Below are positions 55,864 through 64,000 of a DNA stretch of 64,000 nucleotides, one piece after another. Source of the stretch: Lotus japonicus. Lineage: Eukaryota > Streptophyta > Magnoliopsida > Fabales > Fabaceae. The notes beneath the pieces are model-generated. The model searched no databases. It had not been told where the DNA came from and saw nothing but the letters and a program-made list of their open reading frames with translations. A program made the position numbers and the translations under genes. Numbering within the stretch: position 1 is the first letter of the stretch; each line of letters begins with the position of its first letter. The DNA lies in the NCBI RefSeq assembly GCF_012489685.1, contig NC_080044.1, forward strand, positions 21,246,369 to 21,310,368. The letters run 5' to 3'.

Positions 55864-58800
55864 TCACTCTGGACAAAAGTCCATGTTCAGATTTTTCAGA
55901 ATAAAATTAAATCTATCCTCTGCTAAGGGCTTTGTAAAGATATCTGCCCATTGATGGTCAGTATCAACAAACTTCAGAAGAAGTACGCCCTTCTGTACAT
56001 AATCTCTAATAAAGTGATACTTTACCTCAATGTGCTTTGCCCTTGAATGCAAGATAGGATTCTTACTCAATGAGATTGCAGCAGTGTTATCACAATAGAT
56101 TGGGATATTGCTCTCAAGGATCTGATAATCCTCCAACTGATGTTTCATCCAGAGCATCTGAGTGCTGCATATTGCTGCTGAGATATATTCTGCCTCTGCA
56201 GTTGATAGTGCAATGGTTGATTGCCTCTTGCTTGCCCATGAGACTAGATTGCTTCCCAGAAATTGACAATTTCCAGAAGTACTTTTTCTCTCTGTTCTAT
56301 CTCCAGCATAATCAGCATCACAATAACCTGAAAGCTTATACTCTGATGTTTTCTTATACATCAAGCCAAGGTTAGTGGTGCCTTTCAGATACCTTAGGAT
56401 CCTCTTAACAGCAGTTAAGTGGGTTTCCCTTGGATCTGATTGGAAACGAGCACATAAATGAACACTAAATAGTATGTCTGGCCTAGATGCAGTTAAGTAT
56501 AGAAGTGAACCTATCATGCCACGATAGAGCTTCTGACATACTTTACCACTTTTATCTTCTTTCTCCAGAATGCATGTAGGATGCATTGGAGTCTTGGCCA
56601 CTGTAGATTCCAGCATATTGAACTTCTTCAGAAGTTCTTTAGTGTACTTGCTCTGATGGATATATGTTCCTTCTGGTGTTTGATCAACTTGTATTCCCAG
56701 AAAGTACTTTAATTCTCCCATCATACTCATCTCAAATTCAGCCTGCATCATCTCAGAAAATTCTTTGCATAGAGATTGATTAGCAGAACCAAATATAATA
56801 TCATCAACATAAATTTGCACAATTAAGATATCATCTTTATAAGTCTTGCAAAAAAGAGTTGTATCTACTTTACCCCTTACAAACTCATTCTCCAGAAGGA
56901 ATGAGCTGAGTCTCTCATACCATGCTCTGGGAGCTTGCTTCAGACCATAGAGTGACTTCTTCAATTTGAACACATGGTCTGGCTTCTTCTCATCTTCAAA
57001 ACCTAGGGGTTGATGAACATAGACTTCCTCTGAAATATAACCATTTAGGAAGGCACTCTTCACGTCCATCTGATGTAGAACTATGTTGTGATTCACTGAG
57101 AAAGAGTTCAACAGTCTGATTGCCTCTAGTCTTGCTACTGGAGCAAATGTTTCAGTGTAGTCTATTCCTTCCTGCTGGCTGTAGCCTTGAGCAACTAGCC
57201 TTGCCTTGTTTCTGACTACATCTCCTTTCTCATTCAGCTTGTTTCTGAATACCCATTTTGTTCCAATTACATGGACACTCTCAGGCTTCTTCACTAAGCT
57301 CCAAACATCGTTCTTGGAGAATTGATGCAATTCTTCTTCCATGGCTAGAATCCAATCCTTGTCCCGAAGAGCTTCATCTATGGACTTGGGTTCAATTAAG
57401 GACACCAATCCTTTCAGACTGAGCAAGGTCTCTTCAGAGGGTCTGAAGACTGATCTGGTTCTGACTGGTTCGTCTTTGTTGCCCAGAATCAATTCCTTAG
57501 GGTGAGCTGCAGTGATTCTGCTCTTCTTCAGAGTTTGTGAGTCAGAGGGACCAGCTTCTTCCTCTGGTTCATCTTCCTCTGGCTCAGCTTCCTCTGGAGC
57601 TTTGCCTTTGTCAGAAACATTAATGCTTAAATCTGCAAACTTCTCAACTAGCTTTGACTGGTCAGAGTCAAGCTTATCGTCAAATCTAACATGAATAGAT
57701 TCTTCAATAGTCTTAGCATCAGTATTATAAAATCTAAAACCTTTAGATCTCTCAGAATAACCAAGTAATAGACATTTAGAAGATTTAGCATCAAATTTAT
57801 GCAATCTATCCTTAGTATTGAGAACATAACAAACACAACTAAAAGGATGAAAATAAGAAATGTTGGGTTTTATGTTCTTCCACAATTCATAGGGAGTCTT
57901 ATTCAGAATTGGTCTCACAGAGATTCTGTTCTGAATGTAACATGCTGTATTTACTGCCTCTGCCCAAAAGTGCTTAGCCATGCCAGTTTCTTGGAGCATG
58001 GTTCTAGCCATCTCCTGAAGAATTCTGTTCTTCCTCTCAACAACACCATTTTGTTGAGGAGTTCTGGGACAAGAGAAATCATGTGCAATTCCATAGGAAT
58101 CAAACAGACTCTCAAACTTGTCATTCTCAAACTCTCCACCATGGTCACTTCTGACACGCACAATCCTACAAGCCTTCTCGTTTTGCACTTGGGCAATGAA
58201 GGTAGAGAACACAGCATGAGACTCATCCTTGCGGGTTAGAAACTTTACCCATGTCCAGCGGCTATAGTCATCAACGATAACCATCCCATATCTCTTGCCA
58301 CCTATAGACTCAGTTTTCACTGGTCCAAAAAGGTCGATATGCAGAAGTTACAACGGCCTTGAGGTTGAGACAACATTCTTTGCCTTGAAAGGGACTTTTG
58401 TGAATTTGCCTTTCTGACATGCTTCACAAAGAGCGTCTGAAGCGAACTTCAGATTGGGTAAGCCCCTGACAAGGTTTAGCTTGCTCAGCTGAGAAATCTT
58501 TCTCATACTGGCATGCCCTAACCGTCTATGCCATACCCACTGCTCTTCATTAACAGACAGAAGGCACTTCACATTTTGAGCCTCCAACTCAGATAATCTG
58601 ATCTTATAAATGTTGTTCTTCCTCTTGCTGTTAAACAGAACAGAGCCATCGATTTGACTTACAGCCCGGCAGGACTTTTGATTGAATATAACATCATAAT
58701 CCTTGTCAGCTAATTGACTTATAGACAATAAGTTATGTGTTAAGCCGTCTACCAATAACACATTATCAATGCATGGACTACTATCTACACAAATAGTACC

Positions 58801-58968
58801 AGTACCAACAATTTTACCCTTTTCATTTCCTCCAAAGCCAACTTCGCCTCCAGGCTTAAGTTTTAGCTCTTGGAACATACGCCTTTCTCCCGTCATGTGA
58901 CGCGAGCATCCACTGTCCAGATACCATGATTGGTGTTTCAGTGGAGCTATCAAGGATATCTGCAACAT
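55864..58968 (-). pseudogene. pol: Sirevirus copy 2 pol, single nonsense codon
   Basis: Nearly intact copia polyprotein in the +1 frame relative to gag, opening with an ATG at 58968 that overlaps the last 113 nt of gag. The protease WYLDSGCSRHMTGERRM is followed by the integrase zinc region (HRRLGHASMRKI, CEACQKGK), a TAA at about 58348-58350 (GAA in copy 1), and then an 818-codon open frame. That frame holds the integrase core ([23 protein letters not shown]), reverse transcriptase ([44 protein letters not shown]) and RNase H ([38 protein letters not shown]). It ends NLNMDFCPE. Apart from the stop the catalytic motifs look complete. Confidence 0.92.
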
Positions 58969-60766
58969 AGATAATCTTGTCCTTAGGTACCCACTTTCTG
59001 GGTCCTTTCTTGTTAGTTACCCCAGAGGTTCTGATCACCTTGGGTGTCTCAACATGATATTTTAAAGGAATATTTGCATGATATTTAGACATAGAGAAAG
59101 ATCCCTTTTTAAGAGGGTTTTTAGCAACTTTAGCAGGTAAAGGATCAGGCAATATGGTACTAGAGGGAACAAAGCATTCATACAAGGATTTAGCTTTAGA
59201 CACAGAGGGCTCATTTCTAATTGGTTTAGAATAGCCAATGCCACGCATTCCATTTATGCTTACGCCGTAGATCATTGAAGCCATTAAGCTTCTATCCACG
59301 CTTTTAGCTAGGAATCTTTGAAAAGACTTTTCATACATAGACTCATTTCTACAATCAGAGGCATCACAAGCAACAATTTCTTCTAACTTAGCAATCTGGT
59401 TCTTAAGCACAGAGTTAGAATTGATCAAAGCATGATTATCATTTTTCAAATCAGAAATAATTTTCTCATGTTCAGAAGGAGTCTTGGAAACAGCAGATAA
59501 GTCCTTTTTCAGCTTCTTATGCTTAGACAATAAGGAGTTATACTTATCCATGATATCAGACAATGCATGTTTCAGTTCAGAGGTAGAGAAAGAAGCGAAT
59601 ACCTCATTTTCATCGTCTGAGTTAGGATCTCCTTCTGATTCTGAGTCAGAGTCAACAGCTCCCTTTGACTCTGCTTCTTTGTCTTTGACAATAGCCATGA
59701 GTCCTTGGACTTCACCATCAGAGTCAACATCCTCTGACTCTGATTCATCAAATGTCACCATCAGACTCTTCTTTGTCTTGAAGTGCTTCTTTGGCTTCTT
59801 GTCCTTCTTCAACTTTGGACAGTCACTTTTGTAGTGCCCTGATTCTTTGCACTCAAAGCATGTGACTTCCTTAAGTGAGGACTTCTTCTGACCTGAGGAT
59901 TCAGACTTTCCTTTTGCCTTTCCAGAGCCTTTGTATTTGCTCTGCCTGTGCTTCCAAATGCGATTGAGTCTCTTGGAGATCAGAGTCAGCTCATCTTCAT
60001 CAGAATCTTCTGATGCTTCTTCAGATTCCTCTTCTTCAGCTTGAAGAGCTTTTGACTTCTCAGCCTTAGCCTTTTCAGATTTAGATTTCAAGGCTATGGA
60101 CTTTTTCCTCAGATCTTGCATCTCTGAGCGCTTCAGCTCATGGCATTTCAAAATGCTGATGAGCTCTTCTAAACTCATATTCTCAACATCTCTCGTGAGC
60201 TCTATTGAAGTCACTAAAGGCATCCAACTTTCAGGAAGACACCTGATGACCCTTATGACATGATCTTTTGTTGTGTAGCTCTTGTTGAGAGGTCGTATGC
60301 CAGCTACAAGCAACTGAAATCTGGAGAACATTTCTTCAATGGACTCATTTGGCTCCATGATGAAGGATTCATACTTTTGGATTAAAGACAATGCCTTTGA
60401 TTCTTTGACTTTCTTGTTTCCTTCATGAGACATCTTCAGAGATTCGAAAATGCCTTTCGCAAACTCACGATCTGTAATCTTCTGGTACTCTTCATAGGAA
60501 ATAGCACTTAGAAGAATTGCTCTTGCTTTGTGATGTTGTGAGTACAGCTTCTTTTGATCTGCAGTCATCTCTGACCTTGGGATCTTCTTGTCATCTGCAT
60601 CAACTGGACGCTCGTAGCCATCCACAATAATATCCCAGAGATCTGCATCGAAACCCAGAAAGAAACTTTCCAGTCTATCTTTCCAATATTCGAACCTTTG
60701 ACCGTCGAACATAGGAGGCTTTGCATTGTAACCATCTCTTTGAGTTTCACTGGTGGTGGCAGCCAT
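58856..60766 (-). CDS. gag: Sirevirus copy 2 gag, intact 636 codons
   Basis: Uninterrupted gag frame, MAATTSETQRDGYNAKPPMF to AYVPRAKT. The gag core is in the first 230 residues, an acidic/Lys-rich segment and CCHC knuckle (CFECKESGHYKSDC) lie near residue 315, and a helical coiled-coil-prone stretch (KLKKDLSAVSKTPSEHEKII) follows. It serves as the reference for the one-base loss in copy 1. The last residues (TPIMVSGQWMLASHDGRKAY) are encoded in the overlap with pol. It encodes a structural protein of cytoplasmic particles. Confidence 0.92.
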   Translation of the reverse strand: MAATTSETQRDGYNAKPPMFDGQRFEYWKDRLESFFLGFDADLWDIIVDGYERPVDADDKKIPRSEMTADQKKLYSQHHKARAILLSAISYEEYQKITDREFAKGIFESLKMSHEGNKKVKESKALSLIQKYESFIMEPNESIEEMFSRFQLLVAGIRPLNKSYTTKDHVIRVIRCLPESWMPLVTSIELTRDVENMSLEELISILKCHELKRSEMQDLRKKSIALKSKSEKAKAEKSKALQAEEEESEEASEDSDEDELTLISKRLNRIWKHRQSKYKGSGKAKGKSESSGQKKSSLKEVTCFECKESGHYKSDCPKLKKDKKPKKHFKTKKSLMVTFDESESEDVDSDGEVQGLMAIVKDKEAESKGAVDSDSESEGDPNSDDENEVFASFSTSELKHALSDIMDKYNSLLSKHKKLKKDLSAVSKTPSEHEKIISDLKNDNHALINSNSVLKNQIAKLEEIVACDASDCRNESMYEKSFQRFLAKSVDRSLMASMIYGVSINGMRGIGYSKPIRNEPSVSKAKSLYECFVPSSTILPDPLPAKVAKNPLKKGSFSMSKYHANIPLKYHVETPKVIRTSGVTNKKGPRKWVPKDKIIYVADILDSSTETPIMVSGQWMLASHDGRKAYVPRAKT

Positions 60767-60838
60767 TGTTTTTCACACCGGCCCGGATCACTGAACACTG
60801 TTAGGTGTGGTAATCAGAACTTGCGCTCTGATAATAAT

Positions 60839-62046
60839 TGAAGGTATGAAAAACGGTAGAAAGGGGGGGGTTTGAATAACGTTTTCAAGATAAAGCTTCC
60901 ACCTTAAAGATTTTGACAAATCTTTCGAGAACTTAAGTGCCAAAGATAAGAGATAGAAAAGCACACAAGGATTTTATCCTGGTTCACTTGATAAATCACT
61001 CAAGCTACTCCAGTCCACCCGTTAAGGTGATTTCTTCCTTCTTAGAATGAAGGCAATCCACTAATCAGGTAAGAGTTACAACTGCACTTGAAACCTACAA
61101 GTGACTAACAATTACACTGACTTAGCTCACACTAAGATTCACTCTCTTAGTCTTCTCTAGGATCCGATCAACCTTGATCTCCTAAAGGAACTAAACAAAC
61201 TGTTTATCAAAGAATTGTTTACAAGAGATTTGCTTCTAAAAAGCTAATAGTAAACTCAATGAATTTCAGATGAAAGAAAGCTTAGAAGAATTTGAATTTG
61301 TCTTGCGCGTATGTGAATGCTTCTCGCCGCTTCTTTCAGTCTTCAGCCTCTTTATATACTCCAAGGATTAGGGTTGAGCGTTGCTTGGGAAATGCTACCG
61401 TTGGAGGGCAGTTCTGGAAAATCCAGCTTCTGCTGTGTCTGAGACTATTAGGTAGGTCGTCAGGAAGGTACAGTTGCTTTTGTACTTGGATAGCGACTTG
61501 ACCTTTAAACCTAGGAGACTTCTGATCAGGAGAAAGCTTCATGTTGGAACTTGTGAAGCCGGTTGATCAGAGTCAGAAGGAAAGCCCAGATCCTCTGACC
61601 ATTGTTTCTTCTGATTCTGAACTCAGAGGGAAGTACATGGTCTTCAGAGTATCTTGCTTCTGGACATCAGAATTTCACTAATCAGCTTCTGGATCTTCAG
61701 AGTCTTCTACACCATCAGAATATCTGAGCCTTCAGTGTTTCTTGGTTATCAGACTTTCTGGATCTTCAGAACTTCTAGTGACTGAGTCCACATCAGAGTT
61801 TGTATAACTTCAGAACTTCTGAAGCTTTTCCACTGTTCATACTGAACATGGTGAATGCGAAAGCGTTGCTTGGGTCGCTCTTTATACACAGTGCTTCTGA
61901 TTTGTGTGAGGTTGAGTTGAGGTCAGAGCCTGTAAATAGCACACTCAGAAAAACACGTTAGAGTACCACAATTGTTCATATCAAAAGGTTAACTTGTAAT
62001 CATCAAAACATAGAGTTGTACTACTAGATCAAAACTTGATCTTACA
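60839..62046 (-). repeat. Sirevirus copy 2, upper (5') LTR
   Basis: 1208 bp. The adjacent primer site (about 60823-60838) reads GCTCTGATAATAATTG on the plus strand, a degraded form of the tRNA-Met complement. Confidence 0.92.
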
Positions 62047-62223
62047 AAGGGCACTCCTTTCCCTAGTCATAACACCCTTTGCTCCGAAAACACCATCGAA
62101 AAAATCATCAATTGATTCCCTTAGTGTGCATTCAAAGAAGTCAAGTCTTCCATTACAACAAAGCCTTTGGAGAACTCATCTTGGTCCTTCTTCTTCCTTC
62201 CTCTCTTCTCAACGTTCCTAGGT
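62047..62223. repeat. Original host flank of Sirevirus copy 2 (source of the duplicate)
   Basis: 177 bp matching 53067-53243. Here it continues without a break into unrelated sequence (CTACCTTAGGCC), so this is the ancestral copy. Confidence 0.93.
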
Positions 62224-62308
62224 CTACCTTAGGCCTAGAGGCTTTTACTTCTCGACCACGAGGTAAAGGATCAGAAGGAAACAATGATCACAGGGGAGGG
62301 ACGCCACG

Positions 62309-62311
62309 AGC

Positions 62312-62341
<30 letters not shown>
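62309..62341. repeat. (CT)n microsatellite
   Basis: About 15 CT units ending in CCCCC, within a non-coding stretch (62224-62678) that has no recognised gene. Confidence 0.9.
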
Positions 62342-62342
<1 letters not shown>

Positions 62343-62683
62343 CCTGAAAGTCTGCAACGAAGCACCCTAACGCCAACGAAATGACCTCAACCCAAAGACA
62401 AGACTTTCAGCAATAGAAACTTTGGCGGGTGTCCTTACATCGTCAATCGTCATCAGGCCAAGACTAACCCGACATATAAGAGCATCAAGTTCAAGAAACA
62501 AAACTACATTAGACACCCAAGTGCCCCTGTGGCAACACCTACACAAATCAGAAACCATCTCCACTTCTCAAGGAAACAAAAAGCAACATGTTGGTATCCA
62601 TCTTCTTCCCCATCAAAACCTCTCTCCAAGGCTTTGAAACAATAACTTAATCACCTGCCAACATAAACACTGAACTTAGCCCA

Positions 62684-62859
62684 TGTTGGGGGAGACAAGG
62701 GAGCCCATGGGCCGAGGAGCAAGACACCAAGAGATCTCGACGCCACATCTTAACCCAAAACCTTAAGGCATTAGGTTTATGGGTCACATCTCTTATAACC
62801 TCTCCCTCTCACCTTGACTTCTCCGATGTGGGACTTGACTCCAACACTTGATTCCAACA
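62684..62859 (-). repeat. TRIM LTR 1 (3')
   Basis: 176 bp, TGTTGGAATCAAGTGTTGGA...CTCCCCCAACA on the minus strand; very close to LTR 3. Confidence 0.85.
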
Positions 62860-62941
62860 ATCTCCCCCTCAAGTGTGAGACCCTCAACCACATCACCCAT
62901 GGTCCACTCGTCTGGTCCCACGAACCATCGCTGATACCACT

Positions 62942-63129
62942 TGTTGGGGAGAGCCACGACGAGGACCCGTGGGGCAAGGTCGAGGGGAAACACCAAGGAG
63001 ATCTTGGACACCACATCTTAACCCAAAACCTTAAGGCATTAGGTTCATGGGTCACATCTCTTATAAAGTCTTCTCCTCACCCATACTTAACCAATGTGGG
63101 ACTCTAACTCCGCACTTAAATTCTCAACA
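62942..63129 (-). repeat. TRIM LTR 2 (middle), diverged
   Basis: 188 bp. It shares the central CTTAACCCAAAACCTTAAGG block with the outer LTRs but has different ends (TGTTGAGAATTTAAGTGCGG on the minus strand), so it is from another subfamily. Confidence 0.8.
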
Positions 63130-63313
63130 CTCTCCCCCTCAAGTGCGAGTCACCTCCACAATATCATGGCCCCCCTCCACAGAAGCATATCCACCCTTGC
63201 ACCGCTGTTCACTTCACCGCATCAACGGAACCCGCCGCCTAGCCACACTGCTAGGAAGACTTTCAACACAAGGAGCCGTTATGGTCCCACGAACCATCGG
63301 CTCTGATACCAAT

Positions 63314-63519
63314 TGTTGGGGGAGACAGGGGAGCCATACCAATTGTTGGGGGAGACAGGGGAGCCCATGGGCTGAGGAGCAAGACACCAAGAGATCTCGA
63401 CGCCACATCTTAACCCAAAACCTTAAGGCATTAGGTTTATGGGTCACATCTCTTATAAAATCTCCCTCTCACCTTGACTTCTCCGATGTGGGACTTGACT
63501 CCAACACTTGATTCCAACA
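63314..63519 (-). repeat. TRIM LTR 3 (5') with a 30-bp duplication
   Basis: 206 bp. The segment TGTTGGGGGAGACAGGGGAG with its following ten bases is duplicated at 63314-63343 and 63344-63373, also copying the last bases of the primer site. Without it the LTR is 176 bp, as LTR 1. Confidence 0.85.
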
Positions 63520-63524
63520 GCCCA

Positions 63525-64000
63525 TATATTCGTAGTCAAATCCTTGACCAAGGCCTTTTGAATACCCACCTTTGAAGCGACAAGGATCAGAGACTTAGCC
63601 AACGAAACAGACAGAACTGCACCTACAACTTGATACACATCTACAAATATGATAGCCTCCATGGTCTTCTTCCTAGATGAGAATCTTACGAACCCAAACG
63701 AAATTTCTGACGTTGTTCCTTCAGCTGTTGAAAAAATACATTCGTCAACTTTCCCATATGCTTGAAACGACATCGAACATGGTGATACCTTGTCCTAAAA
63801 AACAACGACTTACATGAATGATGAGATGCAATCTACCCCAAAACTTTTCCCATCACCATCCTTATCAAGCTCACGTTCACCGTCCTTATCTATTATTTCC
63901 TCCACCGATCGTTGTTCCTCACCACCACAGGCCGATGCCAGATCAGCCACAGAGCCATAAAGGTCCTATTTCATGGTTGTGTGTCAACGAAATAGAAGAA
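63525..64000 (-). pseudogene. LINE ORF1-like RRM remnant, target of the TRIM
   Basis: Read downwards on the minus strand. The frame from 63773 gives MSFQAYGKVDECIFSTAEGT then SEISFGFVRFSSRKK; FGFVRF is an RNP1-type RNA-recognition signature. VVGAVLSVSLAKS follows, like the end of an RRM. RRMs of this style occur in ORF1 of plant L1-type LINEs as well as in host splicing factors. Stops lie upstream (near 63790) and downstream, and the TRIM interrupts it at 63520. I favour a decayed LINE ORF1; a host pseudogene is possible. Confidence 0.4.

Larger units (their letters stand above)
51860..62046 (-). mobile_element. Sirevirus copy 2, minus strand, internally rearranged
   Basis: A second SIRE1-like element in reverse orientation, closely related to copy 1. 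The target duplication AAGGG is present at 51855-51859 and 62047-62051, so it is an independent insertion. The 5' LTR is 60839-62046, with gag, pol and part of env-like running downwards and a 3' LTR at 51860-53066. The 3' third is abnormal. The env-like gene stops at 53244 and is joined to a 177-bp copy (53067-53243) of the host flank found outside the 5' LTR (62047-62223). The antisense ORF region and polypurine tracts are missing. LTRs differ by six substitutions and one G-tract length by eye. Confidence 0.9.
62684..63519 (-). mobile_element. TRIM-like retroelement with three LTRs in tandem
   Basis: 836-bp insertion flanked by exact GCCCA duplications (62679-62683 and 63520-63524). Read on the minus strand the order is LTR (63519-63314), Met-tRNA primer site ATTGGTATCAGAGCC, a 184-bp internal region, purine tract GAGGGGGAG, LTR (63129-62942), a second primer-like site GTGGTATCAGCG, an 82-bp internal region, GAGGGGGAGAT, and LTR (62859-62684). 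It has no coding capacity. LTRs of 176-206 bp and the tiny interior fit terminal-repeat retrotransposons in miniature, which depend on other elements to move. Confidence 0.85.

Noticed and set aside
16079..62046. The two Sireviruses as an inverted segmental duplication
   Set aside because: Each has its own 5-bp target duplication (GTTGT, AAGGG), different flanks and different lesions, so they are independent insertions.
62777..63511. Overlapping 70-150-codon frames on both strands
   Set aside because: They lie in the non-coding TRIM LTRs and are by-products of their repeats.

Overview
This is a stretch of plant nuclear DNA, most likely from a legume (Fabaceae). The signs are spliced plant genes with GT/AG introns, SIRE1-like copia Sireviruses, an OTU-bearing Mutator-like transposon, CACTA elements, tRNA-type SINEs and TRIMs. 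The species cannot be fixed from sequence alone. Only two host genes are recognisable in 64 kb; almost everything else is transposable-element sequence, much of it nested.

Layout, left to right. 1-760: decayed Ty3/gypsy (Athila/Tat-like) pol scraps. About 900-4856: a decayed CACTA (En/Spm) element with TNP2-like and TNPA-like remnants, subterminal repeats and one terminus. 5006-5759: a Mutator-type inverted-repeat element ending about 60 bp from the TATA box of the first host gene. 5867-12799: protein phosphatase 7 (PP7), five exons and 455 codons; its third intron holds an LTR-retrotransposon-like remnant. About 13205-37035: one minus-strand Mutator-like element (MULE) encoding a transposase plus an OTU-type cysteine-protease domain, split into three blocks by two LTR retrotransposons. 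The first is a 12.1-kb plus-strand Sirevirus (16079-28149, TSD GTTGT). The second is a 7.7-kb minus-strand copia element (28396-36065), which itself carries a 2.4-kb solo-LTR-like insertion (31352-33795, TSD GATAA) and a MITE in one LTR. 37157-38777 and 39154-39427: two related Mutator-type inverted-repeat elements with 9-bp target duplications.

39990-50376: first seven exons of a PIN-LIKES (PILS) auxin-carrier gene. Its introns hold a SINE, a CACTA-like end, a dead L1-type LINE (about 44130-48600) and a GC-rich solo-LTR-like block with an 84-bp tandem repeat. The remaining PILS exons are not seen. 51243-51498: a SINE and a Stowaway-like MITE with TA duplication. 51860-62046: a second, minus-strand Sirevirus (TSD AAGGG) in which 177 bp of host flank has been copied into the element interior next to an LTR. 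62684-63519: a TRIM-like insertion with three LTRs in tandem (TSD GCCCA). 63525-64000: a LINE-ORF1-like RRM remnant.

Most interesting items: (i) a 130-codon antisense coiled-coil ORF with its own TATA box between the env-like gene and 3' LTR of Sirevirus copy 1; (ii) the rearranged structure of Sirevirus copy 2; (iii) gag and pol in different frames at the same place in both Sirevirus copies; (iv) the three-LTR TRIM. All coordinates and alignments were made by eye; no database search was run.
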